Of a DNA stretch of 64,000 nt, positions 11,291 through 20,919 are shown piece after piece. Numbering within the stretch: the first letter of the stretch is position 1; every line of letters starts with the position of its first letter. A model generated the notes under the pieces. That model was not told the DNA's origin. It saw only the letters and a list, made by a program, of their open reading frames with translations, and did no database searches. The stretch lies in NCBI GenBank assembly GCA_036245525.1, contig BTPG01000003.1:207237342-207301341 (forward strand), read 5' to 3'. Origin of the DNA: Semisulcospira habei. Its lineage: Eukaryota > Mollusca > Gastropoda > Semisulcospiridae. Position numbers and translations under genes: made by a program.

Positions 11291-11677
11291 AGAGAGAGAC
11301 AATAGGAGATTTAAAAGGCAATGAATTCAATAATGACGCATCCGTCATTAAATTACGTCATTTTTAATATTAAAATTTTTGACCCCACTACACCCCCGTT
11401 ATTACCGAATCAACCCTTTGATTTTAAAAAAGTGACGAGCATGACCGATGCGGCCTCATTGATCTAATTCTTACTCATTTCCTGTATCCCGTCACTAAGT
11501 GCACTTGAGAAAACGCGCGCTGCCTATCCCCTCAGTTCGCGCCTAGCCGCCGACCAGGTCGGACGTACCCTCATTACTTACCGCGTTGTTGAGTGTTGTG
11601 TGCACGGTGTGTTGTACCTCAAGGAGTATTTTTTTTTCTGTGTGTGTGGATTATTGGTCTGTGTAGCTGTGGTTGTG

Positions 11678-12808
11678 ATGTCGGATTTAGAAGATATGAT
11701 TTCGGACGACAACGTCTTAGACGTGGATGAGGAGATTTCGTTTGGCGAGGGTGAGTTTCCAACCCCCCCGCCTGACCGAGTGTCACCGACACGGGAAAAG
11801 AGCGAAACGAAAAGTTTTACAGCTCTCTGTAAAGCGGTGCAACTTCTCACGGAGAAGGTTAGCACTTTGGAAAAAACCAAAAGGCCGCAGGACACCCAGT
11901 CCCCTGGTCCTTCAGCTAAACGCAGACGGTTTTCCGTCTCCAGTGCCAGCACGGCTGGTAGGGAGGCGGAACAGCGAAACGCAGATGCAGAAAATATAGA
12001 AAGGGAACTGCTTGCTGAAGGGGAACCGGCTGATATAATTGAAACTGAGGAGACTATAGTAGATGATATTTTTGCCGATATGGAGGCAGCCTTTGCTGTC
12101 TCAGAAGAGGCGGGACCACCGGTCCAAGAAAGGTTGGCAAACCTACTTAATTCCCGTTTTGGTTCCAAGCTGCCGCATAAAAATCTCCAAGAAAAGCTGG
12201 AAAAGTACAAAATTCCCGAAAACTGCAAAAATTTGAGTGTGCCCCGCACAAATGAAGTGGTGTTTCGTGTGCTAAAACCCCACACGCGGCAGGCGGACAT
12301 ACGAATGTACAATACTCAAACTATCTTTTCTAAGGCAGCTGTCGCGGTGACCTTGTGCACCAATAAGCTTTTGACCGTTAGGGACAGCTTGACCGCACCG
12401 GGGGTCAACCTGACCCAGGTCAGGGCCTCAATCTCCGATTGCATAACAAATCTTTCGGACGCGTTGGCTTTGACCGGACATGCCAGCAAGGACCTCTCAC
12501 AGAAGCGCAGAGACTTGCAGCGACCGTGTTTGCCGCGCAAAATTGCCGGCATTTGTGCTCCGCACGTGGCAATGACCTGTGAGTGGCTCTACCCTCATGG
12601 CACAGATTTTGGGAAATCCCTCCAAGAAGCCCGCGAAACAGACAAAATCGGTCAAGATATGCGTAGTCATGGCTGGCACCACACGCAGCCACTAGCAGGA
12701 AGAACCAATGGTGACGACTCTTTTTTAGGTCGACACAGAAAGGGCTGGAAGCGGGGGCGAGGCGGGAAAGCCTACCCCCGCGTGGGAAATTTTCCCCGAA
12801 AGTTCTAG
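11678..12808 (+). CDS. DIRS Gag-like protein
   Basis: An open frame of 376 aa from the ATG at 11678; the frame is open 26 codons further upstream, but that part is T-rich and atypical. The N-terminal third is very acidic (SDLEDMISDDNVLDVDEE). It is followed by a leucine-heptad stretch (LCKAVQLLTEKVSTLEKT), a basic nuclear-localisation-like KRRRF, and a conserved-looking C-terminal half ending in a basic Gly/Arg tail (KGWKRGRGGK) suited to nucleic-acid binding. Its place upstream of RT-RH is that of the first ORF of DIRS elements, which packages the RNA. Catalytic domains are absent. The reverse transcriptase frame is already open over its last codons, so the two are probably linked by frameshifting or re-initiation. 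Confidence 0.7.
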   Translation: MSDLEDMISDDNVLDVDEEISFGEGEFPTPPPDRVSPTREKSETKSFTALCKAVQLLTEKVSTLEKTKRPQDTQSPGPSAKRRRFSVSSASTAGREAEQRNADAENIERELLAEGEPADIIETEETIVDDIFADMEAAFAVSEEAGPPVQERLANLLNSRFGSKLPHKNLQEKLEKYKIPENCKNLSVPRTNEVVFRVLKPHTRQADIRMYNTQTIFSKAAVAVTLCTNKLLTVRDSLTAPGVNLTQVRASISDCITNLSDALALTGHASKDLSQKRRDLQRPCLPRKIAGICAPHVAMTCEWLYPHGTDFGKSLQEARETDKIGQDMRSHGWHHTQPLAGRTNGDDSFLGRHRKGWKRGRGGKAYPRVGNFPRKF

Positions 12809-12873
12809 ACGAACACCGCCTGCCACTCCCCACTACAAATGAGGTCAGTGCTTTTGAACTGTGCATACCTTGG

Positions 12874-14934
12874 GTGCGTGCGTACCTGAACAGGAAACAT
12901 TTGTCCTTCAAAGCAGGCCAGATTGGTACAAAATTAAAAATTTGGGAAACTCTTACTTCCGACCAGGAAGTGCTAGAAACGGTCATTGGTGTGAAACTTA
13001 GTTTCGATCAGACACCTGACACTAAGCTGTGTAAAGCACAGTTATATTTCAATGAAGCAGAAAACAAAACGGTGGATGCAGAAGTCAAAGACCTGCTACG
13101 AAAAGGGGTCATTAAGGAGTCTTGCAATGAAGCAGATCAATTTGTCTCTCCCATTTTCCTCAGAGAAAAACGTGACCATACCCACCGGGTCATATTTAAC
13201 CTTCGTTCTCTGAATAGGGACATTGAGTACCAGAAATTCAAAATGGAAACCATTCATACTGCTCTTAATCTTGTCACTAAGGACTGCTATTTCGCATCCA
13301 TTGATCTTCGAGATGCATACTATTCCATCCCTATTCATACTGAATACCAGAAGTACCTAAAATTTTGCTGGAGAGACAAATTGTATTGTTTCCGAGCAGC
13401 GCCAATGGGCCTTGGCCCGATACCCAGAAAGTTTACGAAACTCACAAAACCAATCCTGGCAAGGCTGCATGATTTGGGCCATTCAATCACGTCCTTCATT
13501 GACGACAGTCTCTTGGTGGGAAAGACAAAAGAAGACACAGTTCAAAATGTTATCGACACGATTAGACTGTTTGATGCAGTGGGGTTCACGGTCCACGGTG
13601 ACAAATCTCAATTCTTACCCACGCAAGAGATTACATACTTGGGATTCGTGATTGATTCTACAGACATGTCGGTGAGACTGACAAACGAACGTAAGCAAAA
13701 ACTGAGCGAAGCGTGCTCCGAAATAATGAGAAAACCAGTAGCCAAAATTAGAGCAGTAGCTTCTGTCATAGGGCTGATGGTAGCAAGTTTTTTGGCGGTA
13801 CCCCTAGGCCCTCTCTATTATAGGGCCCTCGAACAAGGCAAAACCCGGGCTCTCAAAGAAAACAAAGGAAACTGGGAGAAAATCATGCCTATAACACAAG
13901 ACTCAGTTCTTGAGCTGCAATGGTGGGTTAATAATATCAGACACCAAAAAGCTCCCCTACAAAGGGAAGACCCTACCGTTACGTTGAAAACAGATAGCTC
14001 GCTTTCGGGCTGGGGGGCTGTGGTTGATGGCACTACCCGAACAGCTAAGGGTCTTTGGAATGAAAATGACAAAAAGCAACACATAAACTTTCTTGAGCTT
14101 AAAGCTATTCTCTTTGGTTTAAAATCGCTCCTACGAGAGATGAGAGACATACATGTGCGTGTACTGACAGACAACACCACGGCGGTTGCTTGCGTAAACA
14201 AGATGGGCACAATGAAAGCGAGTTTGCTGAATGAAGTTACTCGGGATATCTGGCTCTGGTGTGACCAGAGGAGGCTATGGTTGAGTGCAGCACACATACC
14301 AGGTACCGAGAATGTAGAAGCAGACCGTCTGTCCAGACAGTTGCACAGTGACACAGAGTGGAGAATTGACCCTGAACTCCTTAAAGAGTCACTCCGGTTT
14401 TTAAATGTCAGACCGTCAGTTGACCTGTTTGCATCTAGAATCAATGCTCAGTTTCCCAAGTATGTATCGTTTCTCCCAGACCCTGGGGCTTTCGCTGTGG
14501 ACGCTTTCTCCATTGGTTGGGGTGATTATACTGTCTATGTTTTTCCCCCTTTCAGTCTGTTACCGGCGGTCCTGGCAAAGATAAACAAGGACAAAGCCAG
14601 GGGAGTTGTAGTGGCACCAGCGTGGAGAAACCAGATGTTTTGGCCGGTGCTGATGCAAATGCTGGTAGCAGAACCAGTACTGCTGTCAGCAAGAGAGACT
14701 TTGTTATATCAACCAAGCGACCTGACACAAAGACACCCTCTGCGGAAAAAACTAAAACTACTCATTTGCAAGGTGTCAGGGATAGATACAGAGGTGAGGG
14801 ATTTTCTTCAGATGCAACCGACATCATCATGTTATCATGGCGACCGGCCACCCGTCGCTTGTACGAAGGATACATCACTCGCTGGAGACGGTACGCGAGT
14901 GAGAGATCGGTGGATCATGTTTCACCGCCGCTAG
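12874..14934 (+). CDS. DIRS reverse transcriptase-RNase H
   Basis: The 686-aa frame is open still further upstream to about 12790 and its first clear initiation codon is a GTG, so the true start is uncertain. The RT palm shows ASIDLRDAYYSIPI, then APMGLGPIPRKFTK, then FIDDSLLV with the catalytic Asp pair at residues 210-211. RNase H follows with LKTDSSLSGWG (Asp about 374), an INFLELKA Glu block, LTDNTTAV and HIPGTENVEADRLSR. The C-terminal part has the PSVDLFASRINAQFPKYVS region typical of DIRS polyproteins. It synthesises element DNA from RNA. Its last 310 nt overlap the recombinase gene in another frame, a normal DIRS arrangement. No stops interrupt it. Confidence 0.9.
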   Translation: MRAYLNRKHLSFKAGQIGTKLKIWETLTSDQEVLETVIGVKLSFDQTPDTKLCKAQLYFNEAENKTVDAEVKDLLRKGVIKESCNEADQFVSPIFLREKRDHTHRVIFNLRSLNRDIEYQKFKMETIHTALNLVTKDCYFASIDLRDAYYSIPIHTEYQKYLKFCWRDKLYCFRAAPMGLGPIPRKFTKLTKPILARLHDLGHSITSFIDDSLLVGKTKEDTVQNVIDTIRLFDAVGFTVHGDKSQFLPTQEITYLGFVIDSTDMSVRLTNERKQKLSEACSEIMRKPVAKIRAVASVIGLMVASFLAVPLGPLYYRALEQGKTRALKENKGNWEKIMPITQDSVLELQWWVNNIRHQKAPLQREDPTVTLKTDSSLSGWGAVVDGTTRTAKGLWNENDKKQHINFLELKAILFGLKSLLREMRDIHVRVLTDNTTAVACVNKMGTMKASLLNEVTRDIWLWCDQRRLWLSAAHIPGTENVEADRLSRQLHSDTEWRIDPELLKESLRFLNVRPSVDLFASRINAQFPKYVSFLPDPGAFAVDAFSIGWGDYTVYVFPPFSLLPAVLAKINKDKARGVVVAPAWRNQMFWPVLMQMLVAEPVLLSARETLLYQPSDLTQRHPLRKKLKLLICKVSGIDTEVRDFLQMQPTSSCYHGDRPPVACTKDTSLAGDGTRVRDRWIMFHRR

Positions 14935-15755
14935 CCGAGGCAGTCAACTTTCTTGCATCACTGGCACTCAATGAGTTGTCCTATAATACTATAGCTACAG
15001 CGCGGTCAGCGCTCAGCTGTTATTTGTGTACATACGATGGAGTACCATTAGGATCTACCGACGTAGTTAAGAGATTCATGAAGGGTGTGTTTGAGAGGAA
15101 ACCAGTGTTTCCCAAATACCATAGCACATGGGATGTAAATATGGTGTTGGACATGCTCAAGACGTGGGTGCCTCTTAACAAACTTACGTTCAAAGAACTC
15201 ACGTTAAAACTTGTAATGCTTATTGCTTTGCTCTCTGGACAGAGGTGCCAAACGCTAAGAGCGCTAGATGTTACTAACATGCACTTGTCAGAACGCAAGT
15301 GCATATTTTATGTATCTAAACTATTAAAGCATTCAAGAAGGGGAAAACATCAGGAACCCATTGAACTTCATGCTTTCCCAACAGACAGTTCTTTGTGTGT
15401 GATTCAGACGTTAAAAGAATATTTGAAACGCAAAGAAAAACTGGAGCTGATGGACAAAACAAGTTTGTTTGTTGCAATGCTCGCTCCGCACAGCAGGCCA
15501 AGCTCAAATACTGTGGCAAGGTGGCTAAAATGGACTCTAGAGAGAGCACAGGTGGACACTGTGCATTATTCTGCTCATTCCACCAGAATGGCCAGCACCT
15601 CAGCAGCAAAAGATGTGGGTGCTTCCATAGATGTCATCATGAAAGCTGCGGGATGGACAAATGCCACCACCTTCTCACGCTTTTACTGCCGGGTTCCGAG
15701 TGAGAAGCCCACCTTAGGGCAGGTGGTGATGGACAGGTATCTGGCAAAGAAGTAG
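14622..15755 (+). CDS. DIRS tyrosine recombinase (YR)
   Basis: A 377-aa frame beginning at a GTG inside the RT-RH gene; the first part may be non-translated overlap, since recognisable recombinase sequence starts near SDATDIIMLSWRPATRRLYEGY. A core-binding SAM-like domain is followed by the catalytic domain. Arg-208 lies in LLSGQRCQTLR, His-319 and Arg-322 in HSTR, and the nucleophile Tyr-355 in FSRFYCR, so the R-H-R-Y set is complete. It would integrate the circular DNA intermediate, replacing the DDE integrase of LTR elements. The frame is intact to a TAG at 15753. It is followed at once by the repeat-rich right end. Confidence 0.88.
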   Translation: MEKPDVLAGADANAGSRTSTAVSKRDFVISTKRPDTKTPSAEKTKTTHLQGVRDRYRGEGFSSDATDIIMLSWRPATRRLYEGYITRWRRYASERSVDHVSPPLAEAVNFLASLALNELSYNTIATARSALSCYLCTYDGVPLGSTDVVKRFMKGVFERKPVFPKYHSTWDVNMVLDMLKTWVPLNKLTFKELTLKLVMLIALLSGQRCQTLRALDVTNMHLSERKCIFYVSKLLKHSRRGKHQEPIELHAFPTDSSLCVIQTLKEYLKRKEKLELMDKTSLFVAMLAPHSRPSSNTVARWLKWTLERAQVDTVHYSAHSTRMASTSAAKDVGASIDVIMKAAGWTNATTFSRFYCRVPSEKPTLGQVVMDRYLAKK

Positions 15756-15821
15756 AGGTAAGGTTGATGGTCTTTTCAGCATGACTTAGCCGTTACGCTC
15801 ATTACCACTGTTGCTCTCAAA

Positions 15822-16241
15822 TCTCAAGTGCACTTAGTGACGGGATACAGGAAATGAGTAAGAATTGTTAGCAATACAGCGAGACTTACCTGTAAGGTGA
15901 AGCTGATTGCAAATTCTTACGAATTTGTTGTAGACCGGAACTAGTGCACTTGCCCACCCCACATTGTGTTGAAGAGCACTGTGCTCTACCCAGCCCTTTC
16001 ACTTCAGTGGAAGGTGCACTGGTTCCGGGGTTTTTTGTCAGTGGTAATGAGCTGTTTTTCAATACTGAGGGGATAGGCAGCGCGCGTTTTCTCAAGTGCA
16101 CTAGTTCCGGTCTACAACAAATTCGTAAGAATTTGCAATCAGCTTCACCTTACAGGTAAGTCTCGCTGTATTGCTAACAATTATCTTTTAAATCTCCTAT
16201 TGTCTCTCTCTATAACTATTGTCTCTGTGAACACCTAATCA
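15822..16241. repeat. DIRS right-end inverted-repeat complex
   Basis: Contains 15822-15866, the reverse complement of left-end 11466-11510. It also has a perfect 90-bp inverted repeat (15863-15952 with 16093-16182) around a 140-bp spacer, and 16064-16102, the reverse complement of left-end 11498-11536. The 27-bp terminal repeat and the 31-bp right-end extension follow. The two left-end complements overlap in the self-complementary decamer AAGTGCACTT. Confidence 0.85.
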
Positions 16242-16432
16242 TTTACCTGTCTAAGTGATTTCAGTGGAACTTTATATGTTACTAATAAGTTACAACTAAC
16301 TTTTAGGAACTTGCAGAGGTAACCTTTAAGTTAGTTATTATAAGAACTTATTAATTACTTACCATAAGAACTTATTAATTTCTTACTGTAAGTTTTTATA
16401 AGTTCTTACAACAACTTGACTTAAGTCACAAC

Positions 16433-16579
16433 TTACTCGGTCAGATTTGTCAAGATACAAGGACAATAAAAAAACTTTTTTTTTTCTAAATAATACTCTG
16501 GTGGTGGTGCTGATGGGGCTAAACAATCAGGCACAAGTGGTGTAAATGACGTGTCATCTCTCTGTGAAGTGTATGACAT
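16433..16579 (-). CDS. small hypothetical Polinton-arm ORF (48 aa)
   Basis: Starts 10 nt after the stop of the next minus-strand gene. It has a proline-rich middle (LAPSAPPPEYY) and a lysine run encoded by a 10-base homopolymer, so its C-terminus depends on homopolymer length. No homology was recognised and it may not be real. Confidence 0.25.
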   Translation of the reverse strand: MSYTSQRDDTSFTPLVPDCLAPSAPPPEYYLEKKKFFYCPCILTNLTE

Positions 16580-16589
16580 TATTAAAGGA

Positions 16590-17279
16590 TTACCAAATCT
16601 GATTTTTATTTGTTAAAAGATTGTGTAGCTTTTCTGTGGTTTCCTGAACACCAATCTTTTTCCCCATTTCTAAAAAAGAAGCCTTCAGTTTTTCAACATT
16701 CACAGGAGATTGACTACGCATTTTATTTTGTATTTCAGACTTCTGTTTTTTGTAATTATTTAAATCATCCTGGACCCGCTTAAATTCATCATCACTAATA
16801 TTATTATCATTCAATGCCTTACTGATAATAAGTTTCATACTGCTCAGCTTCGCACCCGCCAAAGTACTCAACGCTTCATGTTTCTGTAATTTTGTGTGAA
16901 ACCTCTTGTTTAAGGCTTCCAAACCAAAACAAGTCAGGCATGTAGCAACGCTAACACCCTCAAATGCAATTCCAATTAAACTTCCAATTCCTGTGGCAAA
17001 CAGAACAATACCCCCCACAGAACAACCAGCTGAAACTGCACCAATAGCCATTGAAGTATTTTGTACAGAATTGAAAACGGTCTTATACCTCCTTTTGCAT
17101 CTGGAATACCTCGCTTCTTCACTTTCCACATATTTAATTGCTTCTGTAATATTATTTAATCTGAATGCGTCTGCCGGTAATGTTTTATCTGATGCAATTG
17201 GCATATGTGGATCAAGCGCAAACGACGACACAGTCTCAGGCGCAAGCATCGTCGGTAGTTGTGGATAGAAGTTTACCAT
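16590..17279 (-). CDS. Polinton-encoded membrane-associated protein, unassigned
   Basis: A 229-aa intact frame. A central hydrophobic, glycine-rich segment at about residues 78-115 (SMAIGAVSAGCSVGGIVLFA and onward) looks like one or two membrane spans. A charged helical C-terminal half with coiled-coil character (KRVQDDLNNYKKQKSEIQNK) follows. It lies at the left arm beside the other minus-strand Polinton genes. I recognise the general type from metazoan Polintons but not a function; a virion membrane or internal protein is possible. Confidence 0.6.
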   Translation of the reverse strand: MVNFYPQLPTMLAPETVSSFALDPHMPIASDKTLPADAFRLNNITEAIKYVESEEARYSRCKRRYKTVFNSVQNTSMAIGAVSAGCSVGGIVLFATGIGSLIGIAFEGVSVATCLTCFGLEALNKRFHTKLQKHEALSTLAGAKLSSMKLIISKALNDNNISDDEFKRVQDDLNNYKKQKSEIQNKMRSQSPVNVEKLKASFLEMGKKIGVQETTEKLHNLLTNKNQIW

Positions 17280-17306
17280 ATATTTTTATTGACAAATATT
17301 TTTTAT

Positions 17307-18173
17307 TTAATCAGCAATTACATTTTGCAACTCGTCAAAAGTATACAATTTGCTGGCATAATTAAATGAAACAAGATCAATGTGTTCAAGGTTTATGTAA
17401 CTTAGACGAACAAAAGTTGTTTTGTTGACAACCACCTTGACAGCGGGAATACTGCTCGAAACATTAATAACATCTACATTTTTTGTAATAGCAATAAAGA
17501 CCTTTGTTGATTCTGATACTGTTTCATTCCATGTAAGTTTTATTCCCTGTGCAATATTTGCCTCTTTCACAGAAGCTATAGATCTCAAGATAATTTCAAA
17601 TACTATTGTCGCTTCTCTAGCCACGACTAAGCTTGCTGGCATAAACACAACAGAAGTATCTGATCTTCCCTTTCTAGTTGTAAGAAGATACCGTCGTTTC
17701 TCATAATTTTCAACTTTCAGTTTATCTCTGCTATTGTTGTCTGGGGCAAAACTTGGAACAAGGCTTACAATCAGCGGGCCAGAATTAACAACCTTCCTAA
17801 ACACTAAGGCGCCTTCGTCATCAGTGTATACATAAGGACTAATAAATTCAATCTTTATGTCCCAGTCAATTACGGGTGCCGGCACAGGTGAAACAACCCA
17901 CTTATTTCCCACATGTATTAAGTTGTAGGGCACATTATTTACTGGAGTAGGTACAGTGACATCACGCAGCTGACCAAGTTTAGGAATCTGTCTTTCACCG
18001 TCTTTCATGTCAACAATTACTTTCCGCTTGTACATACCAGTTGAATCAAGTTCAAAACCATATATTTCTCCAATTTCCCCTTCCTTCTCAAAATCCTGTA
18101 CGTCTGCCAAATCTTTCAACTCTGTTACTGGACATGCAACTGGTATGATTCTCGGCTTTGGACCACCACTCAT
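17307..18173 (-). CDS. Polinton-encoded structural-like protein, unassigned
   Basis: A frame of 288 aa when started at the second methionine (MSGGPKPRI), which is preceded by the AT-rich TTTATAAAA leader seen before other genes of this element. The sequence is rich in beta-prone Val/Ile/Thr alternation (for example PLIVSLVPSFAP, SLVVAREATIVFEIILR), suggesting a beta-sandwich, and has no membrane span or catalytic motif. Its place next to the minor-capsid gene suggests a virion component. That is inference only. Confidence 0.55.
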   Translation of the reverse strand: MSGGPKPRIIPVACPVTELKDLADVQDFEKEGEIGEIYGFELDSTGMYKRKVIVDMKDGERQIPKLGQLRDVTVPTPVNNVPYNLIHVGNKWVVSPVPAPVIDWDIKIEFISPYVYTDDEGALVFRKVVNSGPLIVSLVPSFAPDNNSRDKLKVENYEKRRYLLTTRKGRSDTSVVFMPASLVVAREATIVFEIILRSIASVKEANIAQGIKLTWNETVSESTKVFIAITKNVDVINVSSSIPAVKVVVNKTTFVRLSYINLEHIDLVSFNYASKLYTFDELQNVIAD

Positions 18174-18193
18174 TTTTATAAACAAAAATAAAA

Positions 18194-18894
18194 TTATTTA
18201 ATTTCCAACACAACACTAAAATCATGCATAACAACTGGTTTGTTATCCTGATTAGTTACAGATATACTCAGTGACTCAAAGAAACTAGAACCTAATTTCT
18301 TAAACTGCGCAGGAAATCTAACAACCACACTTTCGCAATAGGGTGCAGTTCCAGCTGGCACACATCTCAACAAAGTCGAAGGATGTGTACATTCTCAGTT
18401 GTGTTCAGTTCTTTCAAATACACATTAAATACTGTGTGTACTGACAAATTGACAGGGCGTTTCCCAGTTATTTTAAGTTTTTTGGTCTTCATTGTTATAA
18501 TACCAAACATAGCTTCATCTAAATCATCTGATCTCCACCAATCTTCATCAATATAAAATCCAAGTAAATATGCAAATCTATCTGAGATCTTTAACCAATT
18601 TTCTGTCAGAAATTCTAATGTAACAAGTAGGTTAGCTGGATTTAAAGTTGCTTTAATTTTAAATTTACTTTGAAACCATTCAGCTATAGTACAAAAGTCA
18701 TAATATCCAGGCGGTATAGCTTCAGTTTTATTATTAAAATTTACTTTATTATATATATCATCTTCTATATTAAACCACTTTACTGTGTAGAACATTTCAT
18801 GGATAGCTACAGCCTTGCTACCATCACAATTATCAATCCCATTAGTTAACCACACTGGTTTGCTTGTGTCAAGATTTGTTAAGGTAATAAACAT
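18194..18894 (-). pseudogene. Polinton minor capsid (penton-like) protein, frameshifted
   Basis: The first 175 codons are open from the ATG at 18894. They show the pattern of the Polinton minor capsid single jelly-roll: an IPPGYYDFCTIAEWFQ segment, an LLVTLEF strand and an AYLLGFYI block. At about 18385-18395 the frame shifts by one base. The missing C-terminal part (THPSTLLRCVPAGTAPYCES to MHDFSVVLEIK) continues in another frame to a TAA at 18194. In the family this protein closes the fivefold vertices of the capsid. The assignment is from pattern, not from a search. Confidence 0.6.
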
Positions 18895-18918
18895 TTTTAT
18901 TATCTCATAAAAAGAAGG

Positions 18919-19808
18919 ATGGAATTTAAATCACCAACCATTACCACAACAAATGCATTTCAATTTAACGTGAATGCCAAATACAATGTTGCACCTACTT
19001 ATGAACAGAAAATAATTCAACTAAATCAGCATGACATAGCTGTGTCGGACGCAAGTGTACAAGATTTATTTCAAGTAAAAGTACCCAATCCGTTTGACCA
19101 ATACCTAAACCCTCCAATAACAGATGATGCTACTGCAAGAAAGTGGTCCTCAAGTCCACTACAGATGTTTCAAAACCAACTCAACTTTGCCATACTATGT
19201 TCAACTACAGGCTGTGGTGTTTCATTTACAGACCACTTAAATCACTCAAACAAACTTATTAGGTCAGTATATCGTTTTCATGTTTATTACCAGCTTAGAC
19301 GCATTCTGTCAGAACTTCATACACCACTGCCCACTGAATCCAGTTTCAACAGGTTTAACAGCCCCATGGATATGAAAGCATTTGAACGCATCTGTAATGA
19401 ATTTAACATCAGTCCTGGTCCCAGGTATGACTTCACACAAAAACTTGATGATCACAATGGCATGGGTACATTGTATTACGCTATGAGTCACAGACAATAC
19501 CCTCAAGATTACTACCCTGGTTACACTTCATTCTCATCAAAATCACAAGTCTGGTTAGGATCAATTGAACAGAAACAGTCTAATGCCTGGACAACATTTA
19601 TTTTAGCCAAGAGTGACGGGTTTACTCAAGCAGGAGTCGAGCACGTAAATGAGTCTATCAGAACATATGTCTGGTGTTTACTAGGCGCACAATCATTAAC
19701 AAAATCGAATATTTTAAATGGGAGTGGCAAATTTAAAGCACAAAAGCAATTTCTTGCTAATCTTGAAGATTCAATTAATTCAGTGGTTGATCTCCCATCA
19801 AGCATACA
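18919..19808 (+). pseudogene. Polinton gene of unknown role, 5' part (split by LTR element)
   Basis: Encodes the first 296 residues of a protein with a block SPLQMFQNQLNFAILCSTTGCGV followed by an aromatic-rich middle (HRQYPQDYYPGYTSF); this type recurs in metazoan Polintons without an assigned function. The retrotransposon starting at 19809 interrupts it after the tetranucleotide TACA, and the frame then ends inside the LTR. Past the insertion the same frame resumes at 29061. It starts 25 nt from the divergent minor-capsid gene, so the two share an AT-rich promoter region. Confidence 0.65.
19805..19808. repeat. target site duplication (left copy, TACA)
   Basis: TACA directly precedes the left LTR and recurs at 29057-29060 directly after the right LTR. 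Confidence 0.8.
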
Positions 19809-20002
19809 TGTTACACTATAAGTGTATACGACCAATATCACGGTCGGGTAATTTTATAATTTCCCTTGATATGAAAATAACGAGGGTATAATTAGTACCA
19901 CGGGCTCACGTGGGGTTGACAAGTGGCCGGCCCTACTAAGCTGGGACTAATGAATAAATAATGAGCCCTCGTTAGTAGTGAGGAACACAGACTCCTGCTG
20001 AC

Positions 20003-20545
20003 AAAGAATAATTATGAGAGTCAGTAATAGGTTACTGGTCAGCTAAGATCAGAGGACGCTGGCCACCATAATAGATGTGGAATAATTAGGAGAGACAGTA
20101 ATGGGTCCCTGGTCAGCTAAGATCAGAGGACGCTGGCCACCATAATAGATGTGAAATAATTAGGAGAGACAGTAATGGGTCCCTGGTCAGCTAAGATCAG
20201 AGGACGCTGGCCACCATAATAGATGTGGAATAATTATGAGAGACAGTAATGGGTTCCTTTGATAGCTAGGATCAGAGGACGCTGGCCACCATAATAGATG
20301 TGGAATAATTAGGAGAGACAGTAATGAGTTCCTTTGATAGCTAGGATCAGAGGACGCTGACCAGCATAATAGATGTGGAATAATTATGAGAGACAGTAAT
20401 GGGTCCCTGGTCAGCTAGGATCAGAGGGCGCTATCCACCAGAGCAGATGGGGGATAGATTATGGGCGACAGTAATAGCTCCTTTGACAGATAGGGTCAGG
20501 GGACGCTGGCCACCATGATAGATGTGGAATAATATGGGTGACAGT
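20003..20545 (+). repeat. U3 tandem repeats (about 75 bp, seven copies)
   Basis: Each unit contains GAATAATTA(G/T)GAGAGACAGTAATG followed by CAGCTA(A/G)GATCAGAGGACGCTGGCCACC. Two sub-types, differing in GGTCCCTGGTCAG versus GGTTCCTTTGATAG, are mixed. The same array is at 28057-28599 in the right LTR. Repeats upstream of a TATA box often act as enhancers; that role here is inference. Confidence 0.9.
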
Positions 20546-20599
20546 AATAGCCCCTTTGACTGGTTGAGACAAAGGGGCGATGCCCTCGGCCAGAACGGG

Positions 20600-20608
20600 T
20601 ATATATAT
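20600..20608 (+). promoter_or_regulatory. LTR TATA box
   Basis: TATATATAT followed by TGGGGGTAAAC. It is present identically in the right LTR at 28654-28662 and fits a transcription start shortly downstream. Confidence 0.6.
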
Positions 20609-20919
20609 TGGGGGTAAACACCAGAACGGCAGAGCTCACAACGAAGAAAACGAGATAGAGAGAGAGCTCGCACAATGACCAGAACGAGACAGCTCACAAC
20701 GAAGGGAACAAGATAGATGCAGAGAGCTCACAACGAAGGGAACGAGATAGAGAGGGAGCTCGCACAATGAAGAGAGAGGACACAACGAAGAGAGAGAGTG
20801 AGATAGATAGATAGAGGGAGCTGAGAAGCGAGAGACCGAGCTCCGGTATTTTCGCCATTTTAGTATGCCATGCTAGTAGGTTGGTTGTGCCCAACCTATT
20901 AGACCCACGATGACCAAGA

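Larger units (their letters stand above)
11291..16241 (+). mobile_element. DIRS-type tyrosine-recombinase retrotransposon
   Basis: A 4.95-kb element carries Gag-like, RT-RNase H and tyrosine recombinase genes in DIRS order. The termini are a 27-bp inverted repeat (11291-11317 against 16185-16211, starting AGAGAGAGACAATAGG). The right end carries a further 31 bp (16211-16241) that is also found beside a small related element at 41654-41684. Inner left-end sequence 11466-11536 reappears inverted in two pieces near the right end, like the internal complementary region of DIRS elements. Replication is expected through a circular DNA intermediate integrated by the recombinase, without target duplication. 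No methyltransferase domain is seen. All three frames are open, so the copy looks young. Confidence 0.85.

Noticed and set aside
11578..12312. 244-aa minus-strand open frame
   Set aside because: Antisense of the DIRS Gag-like gene; its composition is explained by the opposite strand.
13818..14444. 208-aa open frame on the minus strand inside the DIRS RT-RNase H gene
   Set aside because: Antisense shadow of a well-supported coding region.
16215..16440. AT-rich palindromic stretch (repeated AAGAACTTATTAATT) as the Polinton terminal repeat
   Set aside because: No inverted counterpart was found near 39-41.6 kb.
20003..20545. Regular repeats resembling a CRISPR array
   Set aside because: The spacers are themselves repeated, the array is inside an LTR and is duplicated in the other LTR; this is a eukaryotic tandem repeat.
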